A DNA stretch of 64,000 nucleotides from Polytrichum commune. Lineage: Eukaryota > Streptophyta > Polytrichopsida > Polytrichales > Polytrichaceae. Shown piece after piece: positions 25,801 to 37,779 of the stretch. The translations under genes and the position numbers were made by a program. The first letter of the stretch is position 1. Each line of letters starts with the position of its first letter. Location: contig OX485804.1 of NCBI GenBank assembly GCA_950295325.1, positions 10,788,001 through 10,852,000 of the forward strand. Direction: 5' to 3'. The notes under the pieces are model-generated. The model saw only the letters and a list, made by a program, of their open reading frames with translations, ran no database searches and was not told the origin of the DNA.

Positions 25801-27290
25801 AAGGCTATTCATTTTTTTGAAGAAAAAGAAAATATAAAAAGGGGGCCATGTGGTGTAGAGAAACAAATTAACAATAGACATCAATTCATGTTTTCATCCA
25901 TTGTTGTTATGTGGTCATAGCCTTTAATGACTACTTTGTTCATTCTTATTAGGGTTTGCATTTCAGTTCTAGGTTTTTACAAGCTAAAGGCTTTGGGAGC
26001 GCTCATGGTCTTTCTTGAGTTTTCTCTCCAGATTGTGGCTAACTTTATTGTGCTCTCATCTTTGTTTATATGATGCAATCGTTGAGTTGCATGTTATGGA
26101 TGAAAGAAATGTTCAATGATTTTCTCGTTGGAAAGTGAAAGTGAATTTGAGGTGTAATAAAGGCCTATTTATATTTTGTATATGTAGTGGAGGCATTTAT
26201 CGCATTAAATAAAAAAACTCGGTATAAATACACGAGTCCATTTTCTAGCATGATATTAGTATGCATACATGTGTTTTTCTTTATAAACGTCTCGTATATA
26301 TGGGGTTTAATTTTAAGGTGATCCACGCACATCCTTTAGGTTTCCAATGAATCTACCCCCCCCCCAAGACATTACCGTGTTTAAAATGATGCCTATGACA
26401 TCTAGTCTGTTCTCACTGTAACACACTCGTATGAGCCCATCCGTCCTAGCCCTTTGCACCACCCATGCATATGACACATCATTTTAACTTGGTTCCCAAA
26501 CTATTCTAGAAAGAGAGGGAACGGTAGGACGACATCCACGACCACGTCCGTGTCACCACCATGTCTTCCATTATGTAGTAGACTGGTATGGGCATGTGCT
26601 AACCTCGCCCATTCCACCCGTGCATAGACACATCACTCACATATAGGCGCCCAATTATGAAGAGTAACTGCACAAGTCCCACACACCTTGGGATGATCGA
26701 TTCATTGGGATGAACTTTGCCGATATCATAGTTATCTGTAAAGTCCATCAACGAGGCACAAAATTGTGGGGTTCGATCCTTCTTCAAGAAACCTTTTTGT
26801 TAAAAGCTTACTAGCTCATCGTGTTTCGGAGCCTAGTTAAAAAGTTGGGTGCAAATTTTAGGACCTCCTCTTTCCACCTCTCAAACTTTGAGAGAATCTT
26901 AGAGTCTAAAAAAGGGTATGCGCATGGGACCCTTTGTCTTAAATCTTGGATCAGCCTATACAAGGCTAGCTTGGCCCACCCATCCTAGTAGGACAAGCTA
27001 AAAAACCAATTTTTAATAACCCAACACCACTCCTTGTGGATAGTAATGTAAGCATTAAGACAACTTGGATGACTTTATGTTAATTCTCATGAAGTCATGG
27101 CTTGGGACTTAAACCCATGGTTTCATCGACTTTACTTTACGAAAAACTCTATCGATTTGTCACCATAAGGAGTACTGTGTGAAAAGAATGTCAATTCCCA
27201 CAACTCTAACTTAGGACTTTGCAACCTGGTTTTAATTATTGACATCCCAAGCAATATTTAGTTAACATAAATAAATAAATAAATGATCAC
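22900..27290. other. Non-coding stretch with homopolymer tracts
   Basis: No gene is supported; the overlapping frames at 23.3-24.3 kb on both strands show no family features. Poly(C) tracts lie at 23608-23619 and 26356-26365, and poly(G) at 25426-25437. About 25830-25980 repeats the sequence near 5260-5450. Confidence 0.4.
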
Positions 27291-29355
27291 ATCATTATTG
27301 TAGTGTTAAATTCTTGAAGCTGGGACTTCATGGAAAACTTCCAAGCTAGTGAAAAGGCTGTGTCTAAGTCCATTAAAGTGTCACGATTTTGCAAGGCGAC
27401 CTCCACCGACATTCCACCGTCATTCAGGTTAACCATCTTTTTCATTTCCGCGTTCACACCTGTTTGTAAGCTCCATAAGAACACACTATGGAAATATATA
27501 CCGTAGTTTACTAGCAAGTTCGGCAACTTGCTGCCTAATATTTAATTAAAGTTCAAAAAGTAGGTTCGGCACCTAAAAATAGTATATTCGTATTTTAGGC
27601 AAATTTCTCTTTTAATTTATAAAAATTAAGCTTAAATTCATTTTTAATCTTCTATTTAAGCTTATATCTTGTACATCTCTCTTGCATTAAATGACAAGTA
27701 AGATGTGAGTGCAGACTTGAGAATGCTCTGTGGTTTATGCAAGTAGAGTGGAGTTGTGTTCAACAATGCATATGGGATATGTAAACTTTGAGGTGAAGCA
27801 CCTAGTTAGACTTCATTTTTATAACACACATAACTTTTGCACAGAATCTTCAAATGACATAAACTTTGTTGGAGGTGAAAGATTACTTGATTTCTAAACT
27901 TTTCTTAGACCAACAAAATTCCAAAAAAGTTGATCTTCTATGCACAAATGAGCTCCAAAAAACTGTTATGAACGCATTTTAATTTTTTGATCTTTACACG
28001 GCTGCAATGTTTTGTCCATATCTTTTGCATAAAGACTTATTTTGACACAAAACTTGTTGGAGGTGGAAGAAGGATTGATTTCTCAACTTTTGTTAGTTGG
28101 ACAAAATTCTATAAAACTTCATCTTCTATGCTCAATTGGACTCCAAAAATTTGTGTACAACACATTTGAAAAGCCTCACCTAGAGTCTTGCTACTTCTTA
28201 ACCCATATTCTTTGTGGACTAATGTAAGTGAGCTTGATTACAAAAGGAGCACCTTCTCTCCTTCAAAATTCACATATGCTTCGACTGTAAGTAAAACTCT
28301 AGTGAGAAGTAAAAATTTATTATTTTTTGGCAATTTTGAAAAATAATTAATTTTATAATCGGCAAAAAATGCCAATAATATTCCAAAATTTTAGGCATCT
28401 ATTTTTAAAATTATTTTGTGCCGAACCTGCTATTAAACTACGGTATATATATAGCATGGCCTTCTCATTCTTGACCATGAAGGAAGGCATGTGGGTGTTA
28501 TTCGGTTAGTTATTCGTGTTCTCCATCTTCCAATGAACAATTTCACATCATGAAAGTTGTGCTATGAGCAAAAGTCGGATTGACTATATAAACATGTCTT
28601 GATTTAGTTACAAATTCCAAAAGTGCACATGTACCGATTCTTTCAATGAACACCTTACCCTAGGGTCCACCAATTGTGTTGACTAGTGGGTTTGAGCGGT
28701 AGTTAAATAACTTCTAAGGACGGAGTTCCATCTCCTTTTAACACGTGTTGTCTCATGTCTTTTCTTACCAACCACAAATCACTCAAAGATATATAAGTTA
28801 GGTGCTTGGTTGGTTACGCATTCCATGAGCCTTGATTTTAAAAATCTACCACCTTCAAAACAACATGGAACCATGTAGCGGTTGAGAACAAGTGATGCAA
28901 GATTGCGTGATTTTTGCAAGTCCACGTGATACTATCAAGTGTGATCTTTGTGCAAGGTGACATCCAACGCACCCAAGTTAAACCCTTTTCCACTCCCACA
29001 TTCACACCTTTTGTGGTGGGCAAAAGTTTAATAAACATACACCATGGGGAGAATGTGGCCTTCTAGATTACTCATTCTCAACCATGAGGTGGTCACAAGA
29101 AGATTGCGTAATTGCTGTTAAAGTTTACAACTTTTATAGATCATAAACACCTGAGAGTGGTTGTTTGAGAAGTGGTAAGATCGCGTGATTCATGTGATTG
29201 CATTTAGTGTGGACTTTGTGCAAGGAGAAATCCACCGTCACCCAAATCAATCCTTTGGTTGCTTCCATGTTCACAGGCTCTTTGATCATTGACAAAAGTT
29301 TCATAAGCATAGACTGCGGAAATACCGTGATCTTATCACTCATTGTTGACCACTA
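27290..29355. repeat. Three diverged copies of a 230-270 bp unit, one interrupted
   Basis: Copy 1 is split (27290-27493 and from 28453 on), copy 2 is at about 28835-29095 and copy 3 at about 29100-29345. Shared blocks include GTGCAAGGTGACATCCA / TTGCAAGGCGACCTCCA, CATTCACACCTTTTG / CGTTCACACCTGTTTG and GGCCTTCTAGATTACTCATT / GGCCTTCTCATTCTTGACCA. Minus-strand translations of the copies share GVNVGVEKGL / GVNAEMKK- and WMSPC / GGMSV-like strings, so the unit may derive from a protein-coding ancestor that I cannot name. Confidence 0.6.
27494..28452. mobile_element. Terminal-inverted-repeat element (about 959 bp), nested
   Basis: The left end reads ATATATACCGTAGTTTACTA and then GCAAGTTCGGCA. 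The right end, reverse-complemented, reads ATATATACCGTAGTTTAATA and then GCAGGTTCGGCA. The element splits copy 1 of the 27.3-29.35 kb repeat, whose sequence resumes directly to the right (GCATGGCCTTCTCATTCTTG). The interior is AT-rich with two related blocks (about 27830-27990 and 28000-28170, containing TTTTGCA.A...CTTATT...GGAGGTG and GACTCCAAAAATTTGTG / GAGCTCCAAAAAACTGTT) but no transposase. The TA-rich ends make an exact target duplication hard to assign. Confidence 0.75.
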
Positions 29356-29859
29356 GATGGTTACAGAATCTACCATTTTCATAGATCATAAATCCATCTA
29401 ACTTGGTCATTCTTGATCACTAAACGGTTACAAAATCTACTACCTTCATAGATCATAAATCCATCTAACTCGGTTGAGAACAAATGGTAAGAACACATGA
29501 TTCCTGCATTAATGCTATGATAGTTGGGGACGTGTGGCATGTGTGTTACCAAGACGACATTAAACCACCCTGCATCATGCCAAGATTTTATTGCCCTTTC
29601 AACATTATTTAAAATTCTTTAAGACTGATTTAGGGCCTTGGCATAGGGGAAAGTTGTCTCCTGGAAACAATTTTGTATGTATAAGAGTGTCGGTTGAGGG
29701 CCCAAAGATGACATCTAAAAAAAGAAATGTTGAATAGAGTAGATTTCCCCCACTTTGTGAAGACCCATCTAAGGTCTCGTTGGACGATGTTTTAACACAT
29801 GATTTTATCAAGTGGCTTCTCAAAACTTAGTGGACTCGATCTCTCCAAGTCTTCCATGC

Positions 29860-31340
29860 GGAGGCCACACATATTCGAAAAACGCCAATTTCGAAATGGA
29901 GACCAGTGGGCCAAGGTAGAAAAATTTATGACCTCGATATGTGCCTAACCTTGAGGGCTTTGGTTTTCATGTTGGCCCCCGATTCCTGTGCAGGGGAAAG
30001 CCATACATGTTTGAAAACGTTGGTTTTGAAATGGACTTTGGTAAGCCAATGTAAAAGAAATTTGGCCTTGACATGTGCCTAGGTTCAAGGAGTTTGGTTT
30101 CCTGGTTGTTGTTGTTGTTTTAATTTTTTTAATTTGTTTGGGGGGGGGGGGGTCAAAATTTTTGTTTCCAACTTCGATTGGAAATAGAGGTTCTAAAGCC
30201 TTCCAAAATTGCCATTTTGGATCATAGTTGAAAATGAATGATCATACCCATTAAAAGAGGGACCAACCTTGAAACCAAGCTCCTCGTTAGGCACATGTCA
30301 AGGCCAAAATTCTTTTTACCTTGGCTTACCAAACTTTGTTTCAAAATCGATGTTTTCAAACGTATGTGGCCTCCCCCTCCCTCTCTTATCGAGTGCAAAT
30401 GTATGTTTTCAACTTGGATCCAAGGCGGTGTGTTTGTAAGGCATAAAACCTCCATTTTGGAGTGGAGTTGAATGGGAGGCCACACATGTTCTGAAATGCC
30501 CGTTTCGTAACTAAGTTTGGTAAGCCAAAGTACACGAATTTTGGTCTTGACATTTGCCTAACTTTGAGGAGCTTGGGTGCAAACCTGGTCCTTTTTTTGG
30601 GATTAAAACTGTCCTTTCCACCTATGATAACAAACAGAGGTTTGATCCTTGCAAAATTGTTGTCTTAGACCGGAGGTGAAAACAAACATTTATATGTAAT
30701 AAAAGAGGGACCAACCTTGAAACCAAGCTCCTCGAACTTAAGCACATAACAACGCAAAAATCTTTTGCATTGGCTTACCAAATTATTTTTCAAAATTGGT
30801 GTTTTCGAATGTGTGTGGCCTTCACATGAAAAAATACGGTTTTAACCAAAGAAAGGGGATCAACCTTGAAATTATGTGGAGGCCACACACGTTTGAAAAT
30901 ATTAGTTTTGAAATGGAGTTTGGTAACACAAGGTAAAAGAATTTTGACCTTAACATGTGCCTAACTTGAGGAGTTTGGTTTGAAGGTTGGTCCCTCTTTT
31001 ACTAAGTACAAATATATGTTTTCAACTCCAATCCATGACAACATTTTTGCAAGGTACAAAACCTTTGTGTCCCATTGGAATTGAAAATGGATGGTTTGAA
31101 CTAGAAAAAGAGGGACCAACTTGAAACTAAGCTCCTCAAAGTGAGGCACATAACATGGCAAAAAATCTTTTACATTGGCTTACCAAATTTTGTTTTGAAA
31201 CCGACACTTTTGAATGTGTGTGGCTCTCTTCAAGCTCCTCAAGATCAGGCGCATGTCAAGGCCAAATTTCTTTTACCTTGGCCCTTTGAACTCTATTTCA
31301 AAATCGGTGTTTTCAAATGTGTGTGGCCTCCCCTTCAAGT
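29860..31340. mobile_element. Array of a palindromic element (about 350-385 bp units)
   Basis: Successive units lie at about 29860-29992 (partial), 29993-30375, 30474-30823, 30876-31228 and 31229-31340 (partial). Each full unit starts with GGAGGCCACACACGTTTGAA-like sequence, runs through TTTTGAAATGGAGTTTGGTA and GACATGTGCCTAACTTGAGG, and ends with the reverse complement (AAACGTGTGTGGCCTCC). Each unit is thus one long imperfect inverted repeat with TTGGTCCCTC..TTT and AAAGAGGGACCAA near the middle. Two more units are at 49353-50073. No coding capacity; a foldback/MITE-like family. Poly(G) of 13 lies at 30140-30152. Confidence 0.8.
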
Positions 31341-32077
31341 GGGGTCCACACATGCCCAAAATTGGAGGTCTTCATAAAAAGCCATCTCAGACCAGAGAGT
31401 TGAAACCGGATGTTTTTGAAATTTGTGATCAAACTACATATGTAAATGGGCCCCCATTTTCGTTAGTTTCATGACATGTGGCGGGGTTGAAGAGCCGCAA
31501 GGTCCCACACCCTTTACAATGTGCTTTGACCAAACACTAATAAATTTACTTGGTTTCCACCCCTCTTTTTCTATTAAAAACAAATAAAAAATTATAATGG
31601 TTACTTGGTTTCCACCCCTTTGAGTCTCTATCCAAGGTTTTTATTGATGTTTTTAAGAATCACTCCTATAATACCATGGAGGAGGGTCATTGGAAATTCT
31701 ATCTTCATAACTCAAGATTTATATTTGTGTAATGTCAATGGAGCCTCTTGAGTTATTATTGCTCTCCTCTCCTTTGTTCCATGACAATGGTATAAAACAA
31801 CTTCACATTTTGATTCTTTTTCTCATGGTCTCTGGTTCAGAATATGGGTTGGAAATGTTTTTAGGGAGTTTGGGGTGTACCCTAGGTCCAACCATTATTG
31901 GGAGGTTACACATAAAGTAGTATGGCAAGCCACCACGAAAATGTGTGATGAGAATTAGGTGGTAGAATTTTAGATGAGTTTTTGTTCTTTTAATATTTTG
32001 TGTGACTTGCTTAGACTTATGTGCAAGCCAAAACTACAAATTGGAGAAAAACCAATAGAGCTTAAAAAGGTTATTGC
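31341..32077. other. Non-coding repeat flank
   Basis: About 31341-31478 (GGTCCACACATGCCCAAAATTGGA, ATGTAAATGGGCCCCCATT) is repeated with changes at about 35601-35740. A local duplication of TTTACTTGGTTTCCACCCCT occurs near 31545 and 31602. No gene is supported. Confidence 0.5.
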
Positions 32078-32079
32078 TA

Positions 32080-32561
32080 CAGTAGCCTCCCGCCTAAGTA
32101 CGCAACTTGAACCTGGGAGGATTGTGCGTACTTAGCCGGTAGGTGCGCACTTTAGGGTTTAGGGTTCCTAATCGCTTGATTCGGCTAGAATGTCGAAGAA
32201 ACCGAACGGGAAACGCCTCAATGAGTCCCAACGATGTGAGATCATAGCGAAGCTGAGCAAGACGGATTCGAGTCACTTTATAAGCAAGTGGTTGATATAT
32301 AGGATCAATTGCTCTCCTCCGAAGTTCGAGAAGAGGCTGAGGAAACATTCGATGATCTTAGAAAGTTGTTTGAATTGTTTCAAAGTAAGGCCTGGGCTGT
32401 CACCTTGAAAGCCGAATGCAAGAATCTTCAAAACTTGCGCCAAATGACAATCCATGACATGTTGAACTAAATAAACATGAACCCTATTTTTTCGGGAAAA
32501 TAATGTGTACTTTACCGGGATGTGTACTTAAACGGGTGCATACTTAGGCAGGAGGCTACTG
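32080..32561 (+). mobile_element. Non-autonomous pogo/Tigger-like element (482 bp) with TA duplication
   Basis: The left end CAGTAGCCTCCCGCCTAAGT and the right end, reverse-complemented CAGTAGCCTCCTGCCTAAGT, form inverted repeats of about 24 bp with few mismatches. The element is flanked by TA at 32078-32079 and 32562-32563, the Tc1/mariner-pogo target duplication. Inside, the plus strand encodes an N-terminal helix-turn-helix start (NGKRLNESQRCEIIAKLSK, from the ATG at 32190) typical of CENP-B/Tigger transposases, then in a second frame an EVREEAEETFDDLRKLFE segment closed by HDMLN and a stop. The DDE core is missing, so it is an internal deletion derivative. Confidence 0.85.
32190..32470 (+). 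pseudogene. Pogo/Tigger transposase remnant, core deleted
   Basis: The ATG at 32190 opens MSKKPNGKRLNESQRCEIIA, matching the first helix of the psq/CENP-B-type DNA-binding domain. The frame then breaks, and a different frame (from about 32305) gives LLSSEVREEAEETFDDLRKL followed by FELFQSK and NLRQMTIHDMLN before TAA, probably the C-terminal tail. Nothing resembling the catalytic DDE/D domain lies between them. A telo-box string (TTTAGGGTTTAGGG) sits about 25 bp upstream of the ATG. Confidence 0.7.
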
Positions 32562-32765
32562 TACATATTTAAAAAGATTAGCATATGGAGCATTAAATAA
32601 AAATAATTTTAGTCACTATGGCATAGGAAAGGATACATTACTGAAGGACACACTATTTATTATTGATGCATTATCTCATAGAGATAAACTTTTCCCTATG
32701 TTTAGTAATGGACCGCACAGTTAAAGATTAGTTGATATTATCGCAAGTTTTGTAGATTTGACAAG

Positions 32766-32969
32766 GGTAAGTCATATGTGTGGTGCATTGATGGTACACA
32801 CATCAAGCTTGCAAAGAAATCTAAAGTATAGAATTGAAAAATCATAATGTCTTACTACAAAGGGTTTGTGATTTTAATCTTTTTTTCGGATGTGGTTGTA
32901 TTAGCACCTAGTGGGACCCAAGATGCAACTTACCTTCGTGCTTCGTCCTTACATAGAAGATTCATGTAG
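32766..32969 (+). pseudogene. Second Harbinger-type transposase fragment
   Basis: The plus strand reads YVWCIDGTHIKLAKKSKV, a stop, then SYYKGFVILIFFSDVVVLAP and SGTQDATYLRASSLHRRFM. This matches the HARBI1 DDE core in order: the first Asp in CIDGTHI, then the second Asp in the G(S/T)..D...LR.S.L motif. It differs in type from the 6.8-8.0 kb transposase (GTHI rather than SMHWHW), so it comes from another Harbinger lineage. The N-terminus, third acidic residue and ends were not found. Confidence 0.7.
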
Positions 32970-32999
32970 CATGAAATTGTTGAAGGTGGAGCATTAGAT

Positions 33000-35900
33000 T
33001 GGTCGTAGTCATAGAAATGTAATATTAGAAAGAATGAGGTTGTAATAAGCCTACAAGGCTGGTTTGTAGTGGGAGAAGAGTTATCCCATTTGTTTTGTGA
33101 AAATCAAGTTGGAAATGAGCAATAAAAGGCAAGGCAAGAGGTGAGGATGATCATCTAACTCCAAACATTATTCATATGCCTTTGTGTATGTGTTCTTGCT
33201 TGTGCAATCTCATCTCTTGTCTTATTGAGTTCCTACAAAAATATTATATAGACCAATTCTTAACCTAGGAGGGAAAAACCTTAAACCCTATGTAGTTGGT
33301 AATGTAGCTTATCATTTTCTCATCAATCTCCCCAAAATGTATACTGAACATTTTTCCAGAGATGTACAAAGAGATACTTATGACAAGGCATTGCGGCTCG
33401 GGGGTTCACTCCCTCTTATCTTTTGCATACACGTGAGTTCGGGACCTATTTATTGGGGGGGGGGGGGGTATTTACCTTGTAGAAAAGATTATAAGGTGAT
33501 GGTATTTTACATGTAAATATGTTTCATTATTTTAAAATCCCCTATTTTACATGTACATTTTTTACATAATTTATCTACAATGAATATATTGGACCCTATT
33601 TTTTATCGCACGTTGTTCTACGATTTTCGCCAGTGAACCCCCCAAGCATTGTGGATTGGTTGTGTGAAAATTGAAAATGCTTTCGCCCCTTTAAAGAATA
33701 GGTAACATGTATTGAAGATTATGTATTTTAACGTTATTTATTATGGGCAAGTTACTCTTCATAATATTAAATAACAAGCCTAGAATGACCTTTACAAAAG
33801 AGCAGCGTGTGCCAGTTTGATGCACTTTCGAGAGTAAAGGTGGCGTTAATTTTGAATTTTTGAGGCTATTTTTAATCTATTTGGGTAGTTATTTTCATTG
33901 CTAAGAATTAATTATGTCAATTCTATGACAAAACTAATGCCAAGTAGAGGTAATGGTACTAATCTAGGCTAGATTAGAATCTAAACACGTCTAAATAGCT
34001 ATAAGCAAGAAAAAAAGTTGATGGGGTCAAAAAGATAGTTGTATTTTCTTGGAAAGTCTTCCGAAACCTGCATTGGAAACCATTTCAGCAATGGAAACTA
34101 GTGTAAGTTTTGACCACGAGTGGGTCACTTAGTGTATTTCACAAACAACTTATGACATAATATAGGGATGATTAAATTATTTTCAAATAAAAATTATGAA
34201 GGAATTGCAAATAACAAAGGTTCCATTAAAAGTAGACAATCCCATTAAGTAAAGTGGATAGATGTAATATGTGGCCCAATATTGTTTATTAGAATAAATA
34301 TAGGGGTTGAAGTTTAGGTTGGTTTTTTTCTTCGGTACCCATAGAGGATTTTCTTTTTGCTCATGATCAAAATCCTATAGAGCACGTGTTGTATTTTTTA
34401 GCACACAATCATTTACTTCTTTGGTGAATGCACTTGCACATTGTAATGCATATGGTGTAGAACATTTTAGTTGTCGGAATAACTAAGTGTGGTGTAGTTG
34501 TTCGATGTATTAGAATGATATATGCAAGTGTTTGTGCTCTATATGTGTCAATTTTAGCTGGTTGGAAGTATTGAATCTGTAGTTTTCATGGTAAAATAAT
34601 TTATTAGGTCTCATGTGTAAACACATGGGATCAATGTGTTTCGTTCTAGGTTTGTTATGTGATCAAATAGTGTTGTTGTGTTTTATAGTATGATCCTCAA
34701 GCACAAGTTTCTTGCAATGGCTTGTATGAAGTTGTTTTTGTAATAATAAGTATGGACATGGTTTTTGTATGTATGAAATGGTATGTACGGACATAGATTA
34801 TTTTTTATTACTTAAAAGGAATATAGACTACAATAAGTTTCATTGGCATGGGAAACATAAGTAATGATAGGGTGCCTAAATATAGGTTGTTATATAGAAA
34901 TAAGTAATTATAGGGAACCTTTAATTTATGCCTTGGAAGTAAATAGCCCTAAACAAATACCCTATGCCACATGTAAAATCCTATAGAATGACCCACTCTT
35001 GGTTTTGACATGAAACTTTTCAACCCTCTATCTCCCTCGTCTCTTAACAAAATCCAACCAAAATATCCACTAGAAATGCATTTGGAATTAAACCAACAGA
35101 GGTCAAACATCACCTAAATAATCAAAAACTTCGAGTTACAAATGCACATCAAAGTTTATGAATTTTAATCTTCTAAGCAAATGAGCCTTATGAGCTTCTA
35201 GAGTTACATAGTACTTCTTTAAAATGTTGTTAAAATATAAGAAAACTTAGTTGTTGGCACTGACCCCACCTCAAAGTTGACCACCCAACAAATAGACGAA
35301 CAAATTAATTTTAAATGTGTACAACCCAATGTTGCATTCTTATTGGCTCCCAAAATGATGGGCCATGTTTTTTCCCCATCATTTTTGAAGAGCTAGCAAT
35401 TTGATGGGGAGGCAAACCCCCGTTCCCAACTGTCAGTCTAAGAAAGAATCAACTTTGAACATAGTGACCGGATTTTGGGGATGATGGCGTCAGTGAGGAA
35501 AACTACCAGGTTTTCACCTATATGGCCCTCCTTTCAAGTTTTGTAAGAAAATACCAGATACAAGGTTCCAACGACTGCAATATCACCATTGTTCCACTCA
35601 AGTGAAGGCCACACATGCCCAAAATTTGGACGTTTTCACAAAAAATTGTCTTGGATCGGAGAGGTGAAATTGGGATGTTTTGAAACTCGGGGCCACATTA
35701 CATATGCAAATGAGCTATCATTATCATTAGTTTAGTGACACCCCACCTTAAAGATGGCTACTTTACAATCAGATCAAAATATTCATTTTAAACATCTAAA
35801 ACCCGATGTTGCATTCTTATTGACTCCCAAAATATGATGGTCAATGTCCCCCCCCCCCCCATCTGTTTTCAAGAGTTGGTAGTCTAGTAAAGAGGCAAAC

Positions 35901-36000
35901 CCCTATTCCCAACTGCTAGTTCAATGAAAAACCAATTCATGAAGGTGGCATTAGTGGGGGAATCCTAACTTGTAGCTACTTGGAGTCTTGACGATGAAGA
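33000..36000. other. Non-coding stretch with a 0.2-kb duplicated block
   Basis: No gene is supported. A block at about 35262-35455 (GACCCCACCTCAAAGTTGACC, CCCAATGTTGCATTCTTATTGGCTCCCAAAATGATG, GAGGCAAACCCC.GTTCCCAACTG) recurs at about 35730-35925, with a poly(C) of 13 at 35848-35860 in the second copy. Poly(G) of 14 lies at 33455-33468. The rest is AT-rich without recognisable structure. Confidence 0.45.
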
Positions 36001-37779
36001 ACCTCTGCAAAGTTAAGTTCTTACTACACTTTCTATTAATGGAATAAATGGGTTGCTATTGTTAGAACACATGGATGGACCAAATGTGTTTGCAAATGGT
36101 CTTCTAGGATTTAGGGTGTTACATAATGTAATTGCTAATCGAAATATAATTTTAGATGAGTTTTCAAGGGTTGGCCTGCTAGGTTTGGGGATTGTAGTGT
36201 TCAAAGTGTGCACAAGTGGTGCTTCTACCTTCAAGTAAATTTTGTGTAAAACCATTAAAAAAATGCAATCCCAATTGCTGAGACATTCAATTGATGAGCA
36301 ATAACTCATGATCAATGAGTAATAACATGTGAGCCATGATGTCAAATATAGAAAATTCAAAATTGTCACAAATGTAGAGTCCATGCTCTAATTCTTGCAT
36401 TGAATTTATTAAATTTACTCAACACAATTGTAATATAACCTTTAAGCCTATAAATGAAGGGATTCTATTAACATGGAGTATTGGAAAACATTTTTGTCAA
36501 ATGTTGATTTAGTTTAATAATCATAATATTGTTACATGCAACCAAAGTATCCTAAAACAATTGAAACTTTTATGTGAACATGTATGGACATATTGAAATA
36601 TTAGTGTGAACACTACACTAGCATCACTAGTGTTCAACAACACTGGCAAATTGAACCAAGCGCATAACCTTGTAATAGGTATATGTTAGAGTGTGAATGA
36701 GCTTGTCATTGTCGTAATCCACTTTGCAAAAAAATAAAATTGAACACGTAGTAAAGGTATTTGCGGTATATCCATATTTTTTTCTTTCCCAAAGCATGGG
36801 AGGGCATTGCGGTGAATTCATGGTAGATGCATTGTGGTATATCACCTACCCCATAGGAGATTACTTCCTTTGAGACAATCTTGGTAATCACTCCAAATCC
36901 TAGACATGGAGTGGCCATGGCTTCAACATTAGTATTCATCCACAAGGTTGGCGCTTTTCCATCTGTTTTTGTGATATGATGTTGGTGCTAGGAGGTTCCA
37001 ACGCATTTCCTTTGAAAATTGGGAAGTTGGGTGGGCATCTAGGTTTGGTAGCGCATGAAAATATGAATAAGAGATTGGGAACATTGCAATTGATGAAAGC
37101 CTACGACAGGGTGACATGGCCTCCCTTTGTTGCAATTGGAACGATGTGTCTTGAAGTATGAACACTTCCTCCTTCAATGGATTGAATCCTATCTTCATTG
37201 GCCCATGTGATGTCCACTATAGGCTAGTCTTAAACATTTATATTTTTTTATTACCACTCACACAATGCTTGATATTGTCAGGGAAAAACCAAAAGTCATG
37301 CTCCATATTGTTGGTGGAATAAAATTCTTTCTGCAACCCTTTGTGTGTTGGAGCATGTGTGCCGTGTTTTATGGTTCCGACTTTGGCATTGTACAAAATA
37401 CATATATTGGCTTGCATTGCCCAACATCTTTTGGTAAATGTGGATGAAAACCTTGCAATGTGCCATAAAGAAGCATGCTAATTAGATTCCAACATTGATG
37501 TGGTATGTGTCACACCATGCTCTACAAAAGTCAAGGTCCCTTCTATGCATCTCCCTTTTGACTTGGTGTTTGGGTGAGGAATGAAGTAATCATCTTTGTT
37601 GGGTCAATGTGAGTCACATTGAGCACCAGGTGGCAAATTGAGTTTATGTTTGGTGGAATCAAATAGCTCCAAGCTCTCCAAGGCACAACCCTAGGTGTTA
37701 AGATCTTCCATCTTTGAAAAAGATTTCATGGTTTCCGTTAATGATTTGGGATCTCCACATTTGGAAACAACCTTTAGTC
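36001..37779. other. Stretch without supported gene
   Basis: AT-rich sequence with short unrelated frames. The part near 37500-37780 may be the eroded C-terminal end of the MULE-like pseudogene that follows on the minus strand. An ACTACACTAGCATCACTAGTGTTC inverted motif occurs at about 36611-36634. Confidence 0.35.

Noticed and set aside
36929-37198. Overlapping frames suggesting a coding segment
   Set aside because: Neither strand gave motifs of a known family and the frames are short.
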